From positions 440,537,213-440,601,212 of the forward strand of contig NC_081407.1 in assembly GCF_030272615.1 (NCBI RefSeq): DNA of 64,000 bases, written 5' to 3'. Under the pieces are notes generated by a model. That model searched no databases. It was not told the origin of the DNA and saw only the letters and a list, made by a program, of their open reading frames with translations. The DNA comes from Cryptomeria japonica (taxonomy: Eukaryota > Streptophyta > Pinopsida > Cupressales > Cupressaceae). The position numbers were made by a program, and so were the translations under genes. Below, one piece after another: positions 1-12,333 of the stretch. Each line of letters opens with the position of its first letter. Position 1 is the stretch's first letter.

Positions 1-174
1 CCTATTGAAAAGAGTACGACAAAGCAAGTACCATTGAGATTGGCTTGGGCTTTAACAATACACAAGTCACAAGGTCTTACATTTGAAAGAAGTGGTCTTA
101 CATTTGTTGTTGTATCATGCGTCAAATCATTGGAAGGCCTACGAATAATGATGCCCTTCACACATGACAGATAA
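1..174 (+). pseudogene. PIF1-like DNA helicase, C-terminal fragment
   Basis: The reading frame is open from the window edge to a TAA at 172-174. It contains PLRLAWALTIHKSQGLTFE, the C-terminal motif of PIF1/RecD-type superfamily 1B helicases, in which HKSQG is the diagnostic core. It is followed by VVVSCVKSLEGLRIM, which corresponds to the family's VALSRxxSLEGL segment. These proteins unwind DNA 5' to 3' using ATP. The Ser-Arg of the usual ALSR motif is replaced by SC, and a short segment after TFE looks locally duplicated (GLTFE then GLTF), so it is probably decayed. The gene body lies outside the window. It could be a host PIF1 copy or the helicase part of a Helitron. The family call is firm; the functional status is not. 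Confidence 0.75.
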
Positions 175-178
175 GAAA

Positions 179-733
179 AAATGAAAAAGGGTAAACAAGT
201 AGCAAGAAAAGCTGAAGAAAATAGGCTAAAATCCCTAGAAATCATTTGACATAATAAATGTTGTTATATCACTATTCGAATTTCTATTTCAATATATATT
301 TTTAAGTTATGTTTTCTTTGTATATTGATGTATTGCATTTCATGTATTAGCATATTCAAATTTTAGTATAGAATATAGATTTGAATTTTTGAGAACATAA
401 TTTTGTTTAAAAAATATACATAATTTCTATTTTTTCATAAATATTTAAAAAATTATAACACATTTTATCCATTGCCAAATTCTAAAATTAATATGACAAA
501 TATGAAAAAATGAAAAGGGTAAAGTAGTGACAAGAAAAGGTGAAGAGAACAAGCTAAAATCCCTAGAAATCATTTGACATAATAAATGTTGTAATGTTTT
601 AATGAAGGACAACCAAGTAGTGAGAATAAATATAGATTTAAATTTTTGAGAACATAATTTTGTCTAATAAATATACATGATTTCTATTTTTTCATAAATG
701 TTTAAAAAATTATAACACATTTTATCCATTACT
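179..733. repeat. Direct tandem duplication in host flank
   Basis: Two related units lie side by side, at about 179-508 and about 509-733. Both carry a block with CTAAAATCCCTAGAAATC and AATAAATGTTGT, then an AT-rich block with TTTTTGAGAACATAATTTTG and ATTATAACACATTTTATCC. The second unit is shorter by roughly 100 bp. It is cut at 733 by the LTR insertion and resumes at 63226, where TTACTAAATTTTAAAATT matches unit 1 at about 472-490. This shows that the two flanks were once contiguous. Confidence 0.75.
729..733. repeat. Target-site duplication TTACT (left) of solo LTR
   Basis: TTACT stands directly before the LTR start TGTAGTGCCC and again at 63226-63230 directly after the LTR end GGGCATTACA. 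A 5 bp duplication is typical of Ty3/gypsy integration. Confidence 0.85.
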
Positions 734-1543
734 TGTAGTGCCCCTCCCTAATTCATCTTTACTTTTGTACATCAAAGGATTATATTAATCTAGTTTAGTA
801 TACTTTATGATGATTTGATGGTATCATGTTATGTACTAACCATATTCCATGATTCCAATGGATATCATGATAGATCTATATTTCATGGTTTATATGTTCA
901 TTATTCATGATGGATCATATTGCTTATGGGATTTTCCTGACATTATGATTATGCTAACCCTACTCTATTATTATGGTGACTGAGTTGATGCAACCATGTT
1001 TGTGATTGTCTTCTAGTGTCTTCATGATTAGAGGCAATGTCATACCACTCATTGTGAGCACGATATGACATTGTGATTATCTATCATTTGTCTGACTATT
1101 TGTGATGTATATATGTTGTATATATGTTGTGTGGTGGATGCAGATACCAGACATCGACTCAACCTAGTCTCACAAGTCTGAGCGTGTCTTTATCCCAATG
1201 GTAAGTTGTTGGAGATGGTATGTGTTTCCCTCGCACACTCTAGGCTTAGTTATTCACCTTGTCATTTGTGTTGTGGCGTTAGTTGATGGCTATAGTCTTG
1301 TGTCGATGTTCCCCTTTTGCCGAGTTGCTTGAAGTGATGTGAGTGCATGATTATTATTTAATTAATTAATGGGATAATGTAATTTATTAATGTTTGAATT
1401 AATTTGTCCTATAGTGTGACTATTGTTTATTTATTTGGTTAATTAAGTAATAGAAAATTATTTATTGATGAGGTTGTATTTATTTAAATGAGATTAGTTT
1501 AATTAGTCTATTTGATTTATTTAATTTATTGTTTAATGATCTA

Positions 1544-1547
1544 TTTG

Positions 1548-1578
<31 letters not shown>

Positions 1579-1585
1579 TTATTTT
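1544..1585. repeat. TTTA/ATTT microsatellite in solo LTR
   Basis: About ten consecutive TTTA units lie in a wider TTTAATTATT-rich stretch (about 1350-1740). The chromovirus LTR has a similar AT-rich block at 18400-18600 without the long pure run. Confidence 0.8.
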
Positions 1586-3092
1586 GATTTATTTAATTAT
1601 CAATCTATTGTTGATATTAATTTATTTGATTTAATATAGTTGTATTATTTATTTATTATTTTATTATTGATCTATTATATGATTTAATTATTTAATTATT
1701 TGTCATTGTTTAATAATCTATTTATAATTATATTGCTACATTAATCTTGTTTGTATCAATAGATATAATATAAAGTTTACCTGTCCTTCTATTTGATTGG
1801 TTATTTTCGAATGGGTAAGTAAATAATATTCCTAAATAATATTTACCTCAAAATCATGCATGGTAGGTATAATATAATGTTTTACCGAATTTTTTGATTG
1901 GTCGAGATTTCTCTGTAGTTTGGAGTTTTCTGTCGGGTTACCAAGGGGAAGATTTCGATTTGCATTTAGGATTCTGAATTCGATTGGGTGCTTGGATTGA
2001 AGATTGGCTTTCTTGGATTGTTGAATTTTCTCTTATTCAAATCTACCTTTGTTTGGGTTGTGATTTCTAGGTTGGCTTCTTCATCTTTCGCATTTGATTT
2101 CCAGAAAGAAAACTTCTCTGCATTGTGTTTGGGTTTGGGAAGAGATTTTGGAAATAGATTTGCATTTGGTTGTTTTCAAAATTTTAAAAATGTGATTGTC
2201 GGGAGTGTTTTTCCTGTGTCTTCTCTCTATGTGTTATCATGATTTTATCTTCCTATGATTTAGATGGTATAATAGTATTAATTTTAAGTTAGATTTTTTT
2301 TTTTTTTGTGCTTTCGGTAACTCCTTTATGGTAGTGTTGAAATTGTAAGTTTTGAGTCTCCTGCAGCTTACCGAGAGTTGCATTTGTTTTCACTATGATT
2401 TGTCTTTTTAGCAAAAGACCATTTCTGAAGGTATGAGAATGTATTTAGGCTTGGGATAGCCTTAGTAATGCTTCTTTGTAGCTATTGTAGTGTTATTAGG
2501 TCTCCCCTTGTTGATGTGCAAGTGAGGTGTCAATTTGAGCACTTTGGGAGAATGTTTTTAGTGTCATTTTCTTTTTGTGAGTATGTAACTCCTTAATCTT
2601 GAGTTCCCTTTATGATTTTTTGATCTCCTGAACCTTTTGGGAAGTGATTTTTGGTCTTTGAGCTTATGTGCAGGCTTGGGCAAGTGCCCCTTCCTCATGT
2701 TAGTTTTACTTGGTTTTATGCACTTTTACCAAAAACACTACTGGAATAATCCAAAACGCTACTAAATCAACCCAGAATGCTGGGGAATCAACCTAGAATG
2801 CTAGGGAATCAACCAAAAATTCCAATCTGAGTTCCAGGGGAACTAAACAGTGAACTAGGAGCACTAATCTGCTCCGGAGGTGTGGGGAATGTTAGTTTGA
2901 CTTGCATGAGTGATTTTTTCTGGGAATTGTGCATTCTCCATAGGCATTTTTGGATTGTATTGAGTTCCTCCAAGGTGTTTATGATGTCATCTTGATCATT
3001 TTATGTTGGTTTCGTGCTTCGATAAGAAGATTTGTGCCTTACCATTGAGGATATTGTTCATATGTTTAGTTCTTCCAGCGAGAGGAAGAATG

Positions 3093-3153
3093 CCTCGTTG
3101 TTGAGGAATGTTTATGAGAACTCTAGTGGGATGTTATTGCCTCACTGTTGAGG
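3093..3153 (+). repeat. Paired small hairpins in LTR
   Basis: CCTCGTTGTTGAGG (3093-3106) and CCTCACTGTTGAGG (3140-3153) each form a 4 bp CCTC/GAGG stem with a 6-base loop. Their starts are 47 bp apart. The chromovirus LTR has the same pair with the same 47 bp spacing at 20113 and 20160 (see findings). Confidence 0.6.
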
Positions 3154-3855
3154 ATTGTAATTTCTCTTGTTTTGGTTTTCGATCTCATGTTTATGCTTTG
3201 GTGCATTGTTATGTTAATTTGGTGGAGGCTCTTTCTTTGCATTTGGGTGTATGATTCATACTATGCTTCAGTTTGTATCAGTGATGTTGTGACTATCTTT
3301 ATGTCATTTGAGAGCCTTCACATTGTTGCTGTGATTTTATTTTGGTTTATGTTTCACCCTAAGTTTATGGTCCATCATTGGGAGAGTGGGCTATTTCATG
3401 TGTAGAGCCTAGCTCATGAGAAATAGATCCCTAGAAGGGATGAGAAATAGATCCCTAGAAGGGGGTCTAGACCTATGGAACCATATGAAGAGTTAATGAT
3501 TAATTACAAGTGATAACTATAATAATTAATTAGTGGGTTTGGATAATTAGGACACTTAATCAAGATAATTAATTTGAGTTGTATGCCCTAATTGGACAGA
3601 CCCAGGGATGTGGTTTTGGGATCTTATATTGGAAAGACCGTTGGAGTGGTAAACCGATCTCCCTTGTTTGGCATGTGATGACACTCTTCCCTACATGTGT
3701 CCATTATCCTTATACCCTTGTTGTTAGTTTATTGATTTATGATTAGCCCTATGATGTGATTTGATTTAGTGTATGGTTGTTGTTATCTTGTGGATTTCAT
3801 GTTGATTCCTTTGGTTGTTAGGTGTCAGCCTAGGTCTTGAGAGTGAGTTAGAACT

Positions 3856-6800
3856 ATTGCCAACATTTTGCACCAACTAAATTTTGGTGGCATATTACAG
3901 GCCTTACATGGTGCAATTGGAGGAAGGTACACAAAAAAATTTCATAAGTTCTTCATTTTGAATGTTATGCTTTAAAGGCCAAAATTCATTTCATATATGC
4001 AAATATTTCAGACAAATCATAACAAAAGATGGCATAGAAAATGCTTTTTATTACAAAAAAAATGTGTAAGGTGTCCCACACAAGCTGTGGGAATAGCTAA
4101 CAGAGCTATAGACATACATTCTAATGTAATCTTGAAGAAAAACTATAAAATAAAATGAAATAATGAATGTGGCAGTAGGGTGACCCGTCATTGCCTGGAA
4201 TGACGAGTCTGAGCTTGAAGCAGTGGTTGAGTCTTCATCTACTCGTTCATCTTTAGTTGCTTACGCTCTCATTTCATCAATACCTACAAGAGAATTGAAA
4301 AATATGTTAGAGCAACTAGGATAACTATATTGTCACACACAAACTCATCAGAATACATAGTCTATCTGCATAAGAGTATCAAAACATATGTCTACAACTG
4401 TCAAGATATCAGATTCAGAAGCAAAGGAATCAATGCACAGAAGGTGCCATGAGATAACACCAGATAACAAGTTCTATCTAATATGTTTGTTCAGTGTGCA
4501 GGCACGAGTTCATGATTATATAAAGCATGTGGTGTAAAATACGGCTCCCACAAGGGTTGAGCCCAGCATGCTAATATGTCAGTATAGCTTCATACAACAG
4601 GGACCCATCATCCATAATAATAAAAATTCTAGGATCATTGTAATGACTAATTTACCTATATCCGATGGAACTATACTAACATACTAAACTCCCAAACATC
4701 CCTAATAGAGTCACAGTCGCACATATTATAATATATAAGGACACTCAAGTACAATCCTGATATGGCTATGGTAAATAATCTCCAAACAAAGATACCTAAA
4801 TGATAGTAAATGAATAATAAGAGTGCCTATACATGTAAAATATAAATGAGACAGTGATATTATCAGCAAAGCCCCAAACACAGTAGTAACAGTGACTTTC
4901 AAAGAGAATCCCTAGGCCTCTGATAACTCATGTAGAAACACAAGAAGACACACTAATAATATCTTCAACGACTTCTACTAGTATACAAAGTTACAATACC
5001 ATACCAGTCATAAAGGAACAGTGACAATATTCATTGGCATAAGAATTAGTAGAACATACCATACTATCAAAGTAGAAGACCTAGCGTCAATGAAGATAGC
5101 ACAAAATGAATATCTCAGTCATGCAAGTAACAATACAGGGTTATATTCTTAGATAGGGTACAGTGAAAACAAAAACGTAGCTTTCAATTGAAAATAACTA
5201 ACATGCCAAAGAATTACTATTATATAAGAAAATACAATCTTTCACAATGCACAGTGAACCAAAGAAAGGATGAATTATCAGTCCTCCAAAGTATGTGATA
5301 AACATTGGCAAAGAATAGTATAAAGTCAAAACAAGGGCAGCATCAAGAACAAAGACAGTCATCCCTAGATCTAGGAAAAAACTTATCATATAAGCTTTAA
5401 CAATCATCATGAAGGTAGCAAGAGGATTTCCAGAAACAATGATCCAAATACAACCATAAAAGATGAATAAAGATGTCAAGCATAATGATAGAGATGTCAA
5501 CAATATGACAACAAAGTGTAAAGGTGTGACAAGATAGTATAAAGGGACCATGATAACCTTGATAAGTAGCCTATATAAACAAAAAAGATGAATCCATTTC
5601 TAACATTCAAAGACATCTTAGTCATCTTTGATAGAGCCACAGTATGGAGGAAAATGCATAAGTAAGCCAAAAAACAAAACCAAGATATCAGACATAACAA
5701 CCTTGTCTCAGTCACTATTAGAATAGCTTTGGGTTTGAGAGATAATATCAAGATTATCTCAGAACAATTGACAATGGACAGTGGGTAAGGTGATTAAAGG
5801 ATAATCATATGACCTCAAGAACAGTTCTATTGTTCCAGTTAAAGATAGCCTCCAAAGAATGAAAAATATAGTGAGGGGTGAAAGTCCTAAGGACAATCAT
5901 GAGCATTTAACAATGATAATGATCAGAGAAAATATTTTGCTGCAGATCAAAATTCCATTATCACAGCTACAGCTACCACCAATGGTAGAAGCTCAGTGCA
6001 GTCGTCTTGAAAAATGAGACCATCAAATATAATACAGTCAAAGATGATCAGAACAGTGGCAATGTATTATGATAGAAGATCAAACAAACGAATGTGGTAA
6101 GTTGATATCAATTATATCTCCTAAACTCTTTCAATATACAAGAGTTGATAGCGCCTTGACAGTAAGAGTGGGGATATACACATTCATGCCAAGAAAACAT
6201 TGATGCGCAAGACATACTATGTGAAGTAAATCTTATGAACAAAGATATAACAGTGATTTATTCACTGCCAAGATAGTAAAAGTCAACAAATCCAACATGT
6301 TAGTAAAGGTAGTAATATATTATTATGACAGTCCTTATTGTGGTAATGAGGAAAACAGTAGAGAATGGACAGTCTAGAAGCAATATTTGTCTCAAGGGTT
6401 TCATCACACAGAACTGTAGTAATAATTGACAATAAGAATATAGAGTAGAGTCATATGGCATATAGAGAAATTAGCAGCTAATGTAGTAGGAAGAATTATG
6501 CACAAAGACAGTGATCTAGTTTTCAAAGGAGAATCCTTTAAGAGTTAGAGTGCAGTCACTAGTGCACTAATCTCGGATATTCATAGTAAGATACATATAT
6601 CACAATGCTCTACCAATCCCCTGTTCACAGAGCAAATAAAAATGTCAAGAAATCATAAAAGATGTATAGAACAATAATTTCAAATGATTTTGAACAATAA
6701 CATCATCATGAAGCTCCAATACCTTACTACCATGAAAAGATTCAATTATGAACTTGTGATAATGAAGGTATTAGAATAGTGATATCATAATTTCAAAGGA

Positions 6801-9800
6801 TCAAAACCATAGCCATAAGAGTGGTCAAAAGGTTGTCTGCGAGCAGTGATGAGATTGAAATTTCAAAAGATGATACCAATACCTTATGACAGTGAGATAA
6901 GATAATTAAATATCACAGAGATAGGAGCAGGCACCTTAGGACAGCTGTATTTTCATGGAAAAACAAATAAAGATACCCATATAAGAGATTGCAGTCTTAA
7001 GAGTGCTACATAGCAGCAATAAACAATCACAGTCATAAAATGTTTACTCAAAAAGAACAGCAGTCCATAAAGAAAGATCACAGCCAAATACAGTCATCAA
7101 GATGGACAAAATATTTTAATAATCTTGAAAAGTAATAATCTCCTTAGCATTGCCCAGATTATCAAAACATGCATGCACAGTCAAGAATCATACATGATAA
7201 ATAGTGAGATTATAGTGACAGTAAAGTCAAGAAGACACAGAACACTCCAATGTCTTTTATCATCAAAGCAAAGTGATACAATCATAGGTCGTCAACGTGA
7301 TCTTGAAGTTTATAGTCACATATACCCTGAGCATCGATGATCACTCATAGATCTAAGGTTCAGAATAAGAGTGAAAGTATTAGCAATGTGTCAATGAGTA
7401 GAAGATGTTAAAAAGAACCAAATAACTATCAAGGAACATCTACAGCCTCAAGGTAACCTAAGCACAAGTTCAAACTTGATGACAATCACCATGGAGTCAC
7501 AAACTGTCACCATAGAGTAATACATTCTTTATCCAATGGTATTCACTATCAAGAGACAGTCAAAGATGGTGAATCAGAGTTTAAAGATCACTGAGAAAGA
7601 AGCAACAGTAAGTTTTGATAAGGTTGTAAGATCTAAAAGGGCAAATGTGAAATGTCATTATAACAATAATACCAATACATGTATGACCACAATAAAGGAT
7701 TCAAGAGGACAACATACTTGGGATGCAATGATACCAGTCAATAGAAGATAAGGACAGTCAACATAACAGAAAATAAGACCTTCAACATGAGTTAAACACC
7801 TCAGAGCCCAATACTACAAGGATATACAAGGAAATATATGGTCAAAAATAGCAGAGGAGAAATACAAAGGATTCATCTACCTGCAACAACCATAGTTAAG
7901 TGTTATTTCTATTCCTACATCCTTGCAAAAGTATAACATCATTAGCAGACCATTAACATTTTAAGGATGAATCTACAAGATTAGCAACAATCTTCAATGG
8001 TAACATGATCCATGATGACAAGATGCATACCTAAGAGAAAGTAAGGCAGCTACACTGATCTTAAGAACAAACCTAGACCCTTTCAAGGATGCAAAGAAAA
8101 TGGAAATACATAACCCAACACAGGGTAAGGATATCATTTCGACAGACCAATACACAGTCAATCCATTGACAAAACACAATCACAATGAGCATTCAAAGAA
8201 TAAGAGACAAGTGTATCTACAAAAGGCAGTGATAAAAAGGCATTAGACCATATACAGTTAAGGCATTAGACCATATACAGTTAAGTCACAGTCAAATCTT
8301 GAGAGCAGCAATTCACAATGTTTGGAGAATCACATACATTCCCAAGAGGTGTCAAAATGCTTTCATAGAAGAAAAAAATATAGCCTATTCTCCACCATAG
8401 TGAGAGGCACCCAAGTCACAAGGCAGCAGTAATAAGGAAGAGTTGCAAGGCTACAAGCCTATGCTGATAGAGATAAGTTTTTGTTTGCAAGCTTTTATCA
8501 GTATTCTTAGTAGCCATGGACAGTCACAATGCAGAGACGTAAAGTAAAGATCCAATACCTTCATGCATTGTTCTTTCATCTTCACGATATCTTTAAGGTT
8601 TAGACTATGAAGAGCATGTTTCAAGGTTTCAAGAATATCTTTATGGTCCCAGCACATCAAAATAGATTTGACAGATAGAAGGGTTTTGAACAATGTGACT
8701 TTAACCATAATTGTGAGAAAGACATAGTAACGTTAGACTTCATAGCCAATAATGTCACAAAGGCCATTGCAAGGTATGCACAAATAGTCCATTCAAGACA
8801 GTTCAAAGAAGACAAGGCCTATATCAGCAAACCAGCCATAAGGTCATAAAAGGGAACTTCTACAAAACCACAGTCCAGACACAGAGAAAACCATGTTCGC
8901 TGTCAAAAGTATTTACCAAAAAGAAAATGTGTATTCTATAATTTAATATATCAATGCAACAAAGAGTACCATCAAAACCCTCAAGTTATATAGAGCAGTG
9001 ATTCCAAGAAATACAATGAACAGATCAAGCCCTCGCAAAGATATCCTGAATCAACATCATGGTTTATACCCCAAAAAGAACAACATGATCAAGAAGTAAA
9101 GAGTATAAGCTTCATACCACTCAATGTCCAGTTAAAGTCCATTTCAAAGACCTAGTTTGCTCAAAAATGTCCATGCATGTCGACTACAAAGCTTCTCCAA
9201 CAGTCTTCAAAGAATGAAAAGATTTTAGGGTTCAATGTTTGCCCAAATTCATGCATCGAGCTCTCTTCTTTTATTTTTGTTTTAAAGAACAGAAATGGTG
9301 CAAATAATGTTATTCGTGGTTATAACTTTTTAAGTATTTGACCTATCGATTCTTTTAAAAAGTCCCTCTTGCTTTTTCTATTTTATATTTTAAAATAATC
9401 TTATTAGGATTTTTAATTATTCATAAAATCTTAATAATTTTATATTAAAATATAAAAGCTAGATATTAGTTAAAAGACAAATAAACTTATTTTAATATTT
9501 TTTTAAACTATAAATTATTTTAATTAAATGTTAAAATAAGAATATTTAAAAAAAAAAAAGAATTGAAAAATATTATATTTTTTTAATGTTTATTATAAGT
9601 GTTAAAAATATGATTATTTAAAAGAAAGAGGAGAAGTTCAAGTAACATGCAAATGATCATGAAGGGGGTTTGCTTTTTCTTAGGAGCTATATTTAGTAGT
9701 ACACCAGGTCATGCAGTTTTTTCAGAAGGGGAGAGAGGTGCTTTTTCAGAGTTATATTTAGCACCACATTGCTCATGCAGATTTCATAAAAGAGTTTCAT

Positions 9801-10764
9801 TTTGGTTATTTTTAGCATCATACAAGAAGCAGATTTTCACACAAAATAGTGCTTTTTCAGGGAGCTATTTTTGACATTTCATGCTACAGTTTGGACTACA
9901 CATGCATACCTTTTCAGTTGAGGGACTATTGTTATCAGCAGAGATTATTTTTGATAGATTTTTGCATGTCTTTTGTGCGCTATTTTGGGCAAATTCGTTG
10001 AAGAGGTTTTTCTCGTGTAGATTTTTCGGTTTAGAGCTTAGCTATGTTTAGCTCGCTATTTTTAGGAGCTTGTATTCTATATATTCTCCTTCTCTCTTCA
10101 TTATTTATGATTTCTCTCTTTCCTCAGCATGATTGTGGACTGATTTTAGGCCCTTTCCTTCTCAAGGATGGCATTGTAGCTCGCTTTTTCTGATTTTTGT
10201 AACAACAGATTCCTTGATTTTCAATAAAATAACAGCATATTCCTTATCGGTACTTCTTGTGTTATCTAATGAGTTAACGATTTGATGATTTTTCTGTGAT
10301 TTGTATCCTCTAATTTGTCTCATTCAGTCAGCTTTTAGGGTAAGGAGATACATGATGAATGCAGGTTTTAGATTGTGTTAATTGGTTTTAATAGCTTGAA
10401 GTTGTGACAACCTGTCGGTTTCCTTCAAGCAAGCATTAAATTTAGCCCTTTCTAAGAAATATTTATGCATCACATGTTCAGTTGAGTTGTGAAACTTTCA
10501 GGGTTATTTGTTGAAGTTTTTCATTAGTTAAGTAGGTTGCAGGTCTCAGGAACCATATTTGGTGCATCACCTCATAGGATAGTTTAATTTCAATATTCCT
10601 TCTATCCTTTTTCTCAACAGATTCATCAGATAAGAAGTCAACCTGATCTTCAGAGGTCTACTTTCATGATAGGCATACCCACAGGCCTGAAAGTATTCCA
10701 ATGTTTCACAGGATTGTTCGGTTTACACTTAGCGTTTTTCAGGCGCAATCCTCTATGACAACAG
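3856..10764. mobile_element. Unclassified 6.9 kb insertion in the solo LTR
   Basis: LTR homology to the chromovirus copy stops at GTTAGAACT (3855) and resumes at GAACCTCATGTCATC (10765). The intact relative reads GTTGGAACCTTTGTC at 20918, so the block between is an insertion. GAACT/GAACC at the two edges may be an imperfect 5 bp target duplication. No reverse transcriptase, integrase or transposase motif is visible. From about 4000 to 9200 the plus strand is A-rich with very many ACAGT/CAGTC words; from about 9250 to 10764 it becomes T-rich. Short open frames (5198-5751, 7125-7751, 8451-8708) resemble nothing I recognise. It could be a large non-autonomous LTR element or a decayed element of another class. 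Confidence 0.6.
9640..10260 (+). other. LTR- or promoter-like segment at right end of the insertion
   Basis: A T-rich stretch contains a TATA-like sequence (TTCTATATATTC near 10075), CT-rich sequence (TTCTCTCTTC), and a polyadenylation-like TTTTCAATAAAATAAC near 10220. This order resembles the U3-R end of a plant LTR. I could not find a second copy elsewhere in the insertion, so an LTR pair is not shown. Confidence 0.35.
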
Positions 10765-11222
10765 GAACCTCATGTCATCTCTTAGCATGGGGGGTGGATC
10801 CTATTTGGTTCCACATGGTCAGGTGGTTTGATGTCTACTTCCATTGGGATGTTCTTATGTGGATTCTTGTGTGCTTGGACATGGATTTATATTATCTCAT
10901 TACATGTGGCTCGATCTTGGAACATAATCTTTGAAATTAGAATTGATATCATGTGGCATGTAACTCAAAGAGGATGTAATTGTAAATAAGACTATGTAAT
11001 CAATATCTTGGGAACATGTATAATAGGACTTGTAACTAGGTTCAATTCAGAATGAGATGTATTGGATGAGATTGTTGTAAATGGAAATTCATTGTGTATG
11101 TATTTCTAGATTAGAAAGGAATTAAATGATTGAGTGATACAACTAGATTATCTTATGTTTATCTTGTGAGTGGTAGTAAATATGTTAACGATCATGTATG
11201 CCTTAATTTGAAAGATGATAAT
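10765..11222 (+). mobile_element. Solo LTR of chromovirus family, part 2 of 3
   Basis: Homology to the chromovirus 5' LTR resumes here: CTTAGCATGG and GGTTCCACATGGTC match 20933-20975. It runs to 11222, where the Tat-lineage LTR begins inside the target sequence GATGATAAT. Confidence 0.8.
11218..11222. repeat. Target-site duplication ATAAT (left) of Tat-lineage element
   Basis: ATAAT precedes TGTAGACACC here, and ATAAT at 62140-62144 follows the end of the second LTR copy. The joined target GATGATAATAATATTTAATG is a plausible continuation of the solo LTR. Confidence 0.6.
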
Positions 11223-12315
11223 TGTAGACACCAAAAAATGTCTTTTTCGTCATGCACTAATTATTCGTCCTAATTAATTAAGTAATTCTTTAATTATTTA
11301 ATTAAGCTAATTATTCTTCTAAACTAACTCAATCAACTTATTCAATGCTATTAATAATCCAATTTCTATTCTTTAATTAATCAATCAATCAAACCCCTTT
11401 CTCAAATATTAATTATTTAATTAATTACGATTAATTCCCTTAATTAAATCATCTTGATTATTTAATTAATCCTATTTCCAATGTTTAAATAATTTCATTT
11501 AAATTATTTAATTAATTAACTTTATTCCTCCAATTCTCCAAATTCGAATTTCAAATAATTCCATCTAATTTCATTTCTCTAAAACTCATAATTCCCCAAA
11601 TGTGGATTTCAATTAATTTCATTTAATTCCAAATCATCAAATTAACATTTCACCAAATCTAAATTTCAGTTAATTTCATGTGCATTTCAACATTCGAAAG
11701 CCCAAATTCAAATCCAAATTGAAAATGAAAATCAAATTCAATTTCAATTTCAATTTCGTACAGCGCATGTTGAAATCACAACTGATTGATCAAATCAGTT
11801 AACTCTCCAATCTCCCCTTTTCACTCCAAATCACCTTTTTCTAACTAATCAATCAAATCAGTCATCTCCTCGATCAATTTAGTCATCTCCCTAATTTATT
11901 CAGTTCACTATCTAATCTATTTAGTTGACTCCTCAATCAACTCTATTAACTGATCAATCTAAATTAGTTCACTCTCAATCAGGACTTGAGTTCAAAATCC
12001 CTCCCCATTTGTATTGAAAATCTATATAAACAACATCATTTTCTCAATTCAAGCTAGATCACACTTTTCAAAAGCAATTGCCAATCTATGCAGGAATTTC
12101 AGTACAATACCTGAGAGCCACGTATGCAATTTCGGAGAAAAATAATGGAAGATACAATGTGATTGAGGGGGTTTTTCAATTATTTAATTGTTTAATTCTT
12201 TCATATTTACATTTATTCTATTGGTTTATGTTTGATTTTGTTTAATTAGTTAAGGATCTGTGATTGTCCTTATTACCTGATTAAGCATAATAGATTGATG
12301 ATTTCAAGCATGAAA
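11223..12315 (+). repeat. 5' LTR of Tat-lineage element
   Basis: The LTR starts TGTAGACACC and matches 61053-62139 along its whole length, with scattered substitutions and small indels. It is rich in TTAATTAA-like words. A TATA box CTATATAAAC lies at 12022-12031, with its equivalent at 61845-61854. The end point is set by the ATAAT target duplication; the sequence there (GCATGAAA) does not have the usual CA terminus, so the end could also be the CA at 12310. Confidence 0.8.
12022..12031 (+). promoter_or_regulatory. TATA box of Tat-lineage 5' LTR
   Basis: CTATATAAAC sits about 285 bp before the LTR end and is conserved in the 3' copy at 61845-61854. This is the probable transcription start region of the element. 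Confidence 0.6.
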
Positions 12316-12317
12316 AA

Positions 12318-12333
12318 TTTGGTGAACTCGATG
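12318..12333 (+). other. Primer-binding site candidate
   Basis: TTTGGTGAACTCGATG follows the LTR end after two bases. TGG at 12320 would pair with the CCA end of a tRNA. The minus-strand element has TGGTGAACCCGACG in the same position (56562-56575 read on the minus strand), which matches at 12 of 14 bases, so both probably use the same primer tRNA. I cannot name the tRNA with confidence. Confidence 0.55.

Larger units (their letters stand above)
734..3855 (+). mobile_element. Solo LTR of Tekay/Del-like chromovirus, part 1 of 3
   Basis: The LTR begins TGTAGTGCCCCTCC and is homologous along its length to the chromovirus 5' LTR at 17614 and the 3' LTR at 46147. For example, the GTCTGAGCGTGTCT block occurs at about 1177, 18142 and 46674. 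The LTR is interrupted at 3855 and resumes at 10765 and at 62140. The three parts together are about 4.67 kb, against about 4.58 kb for the chromovirus 5' LTR. No internal region of this copy exists between its start and end apart from nested insertions, so it is a solo LTR, presumably formed by LTR-LTR recombination. Short open frames here (1988-2242, 3148-3405) show no recognisable protein and are not called genes. Confidence 0.85.

Noticed and set aside
5198-5751. Two overlapping hydrophobic minus-strand open frames
   Set aside because: They lie in the A-rich unclassified insertion, overlap in different frames and show no motif; hydrophobic residues follow from the T-rich strand.
11209-12310. 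TGAAA as target duplication with an LTR ending in CA at 12310 and 62134
   Set aside because: TGAAA at 11209-11213 is ten bases away from the LTR start and the 3' LTR does not share those bases. ATAAT fits both borders better, though the LTR end is then non-canonical.
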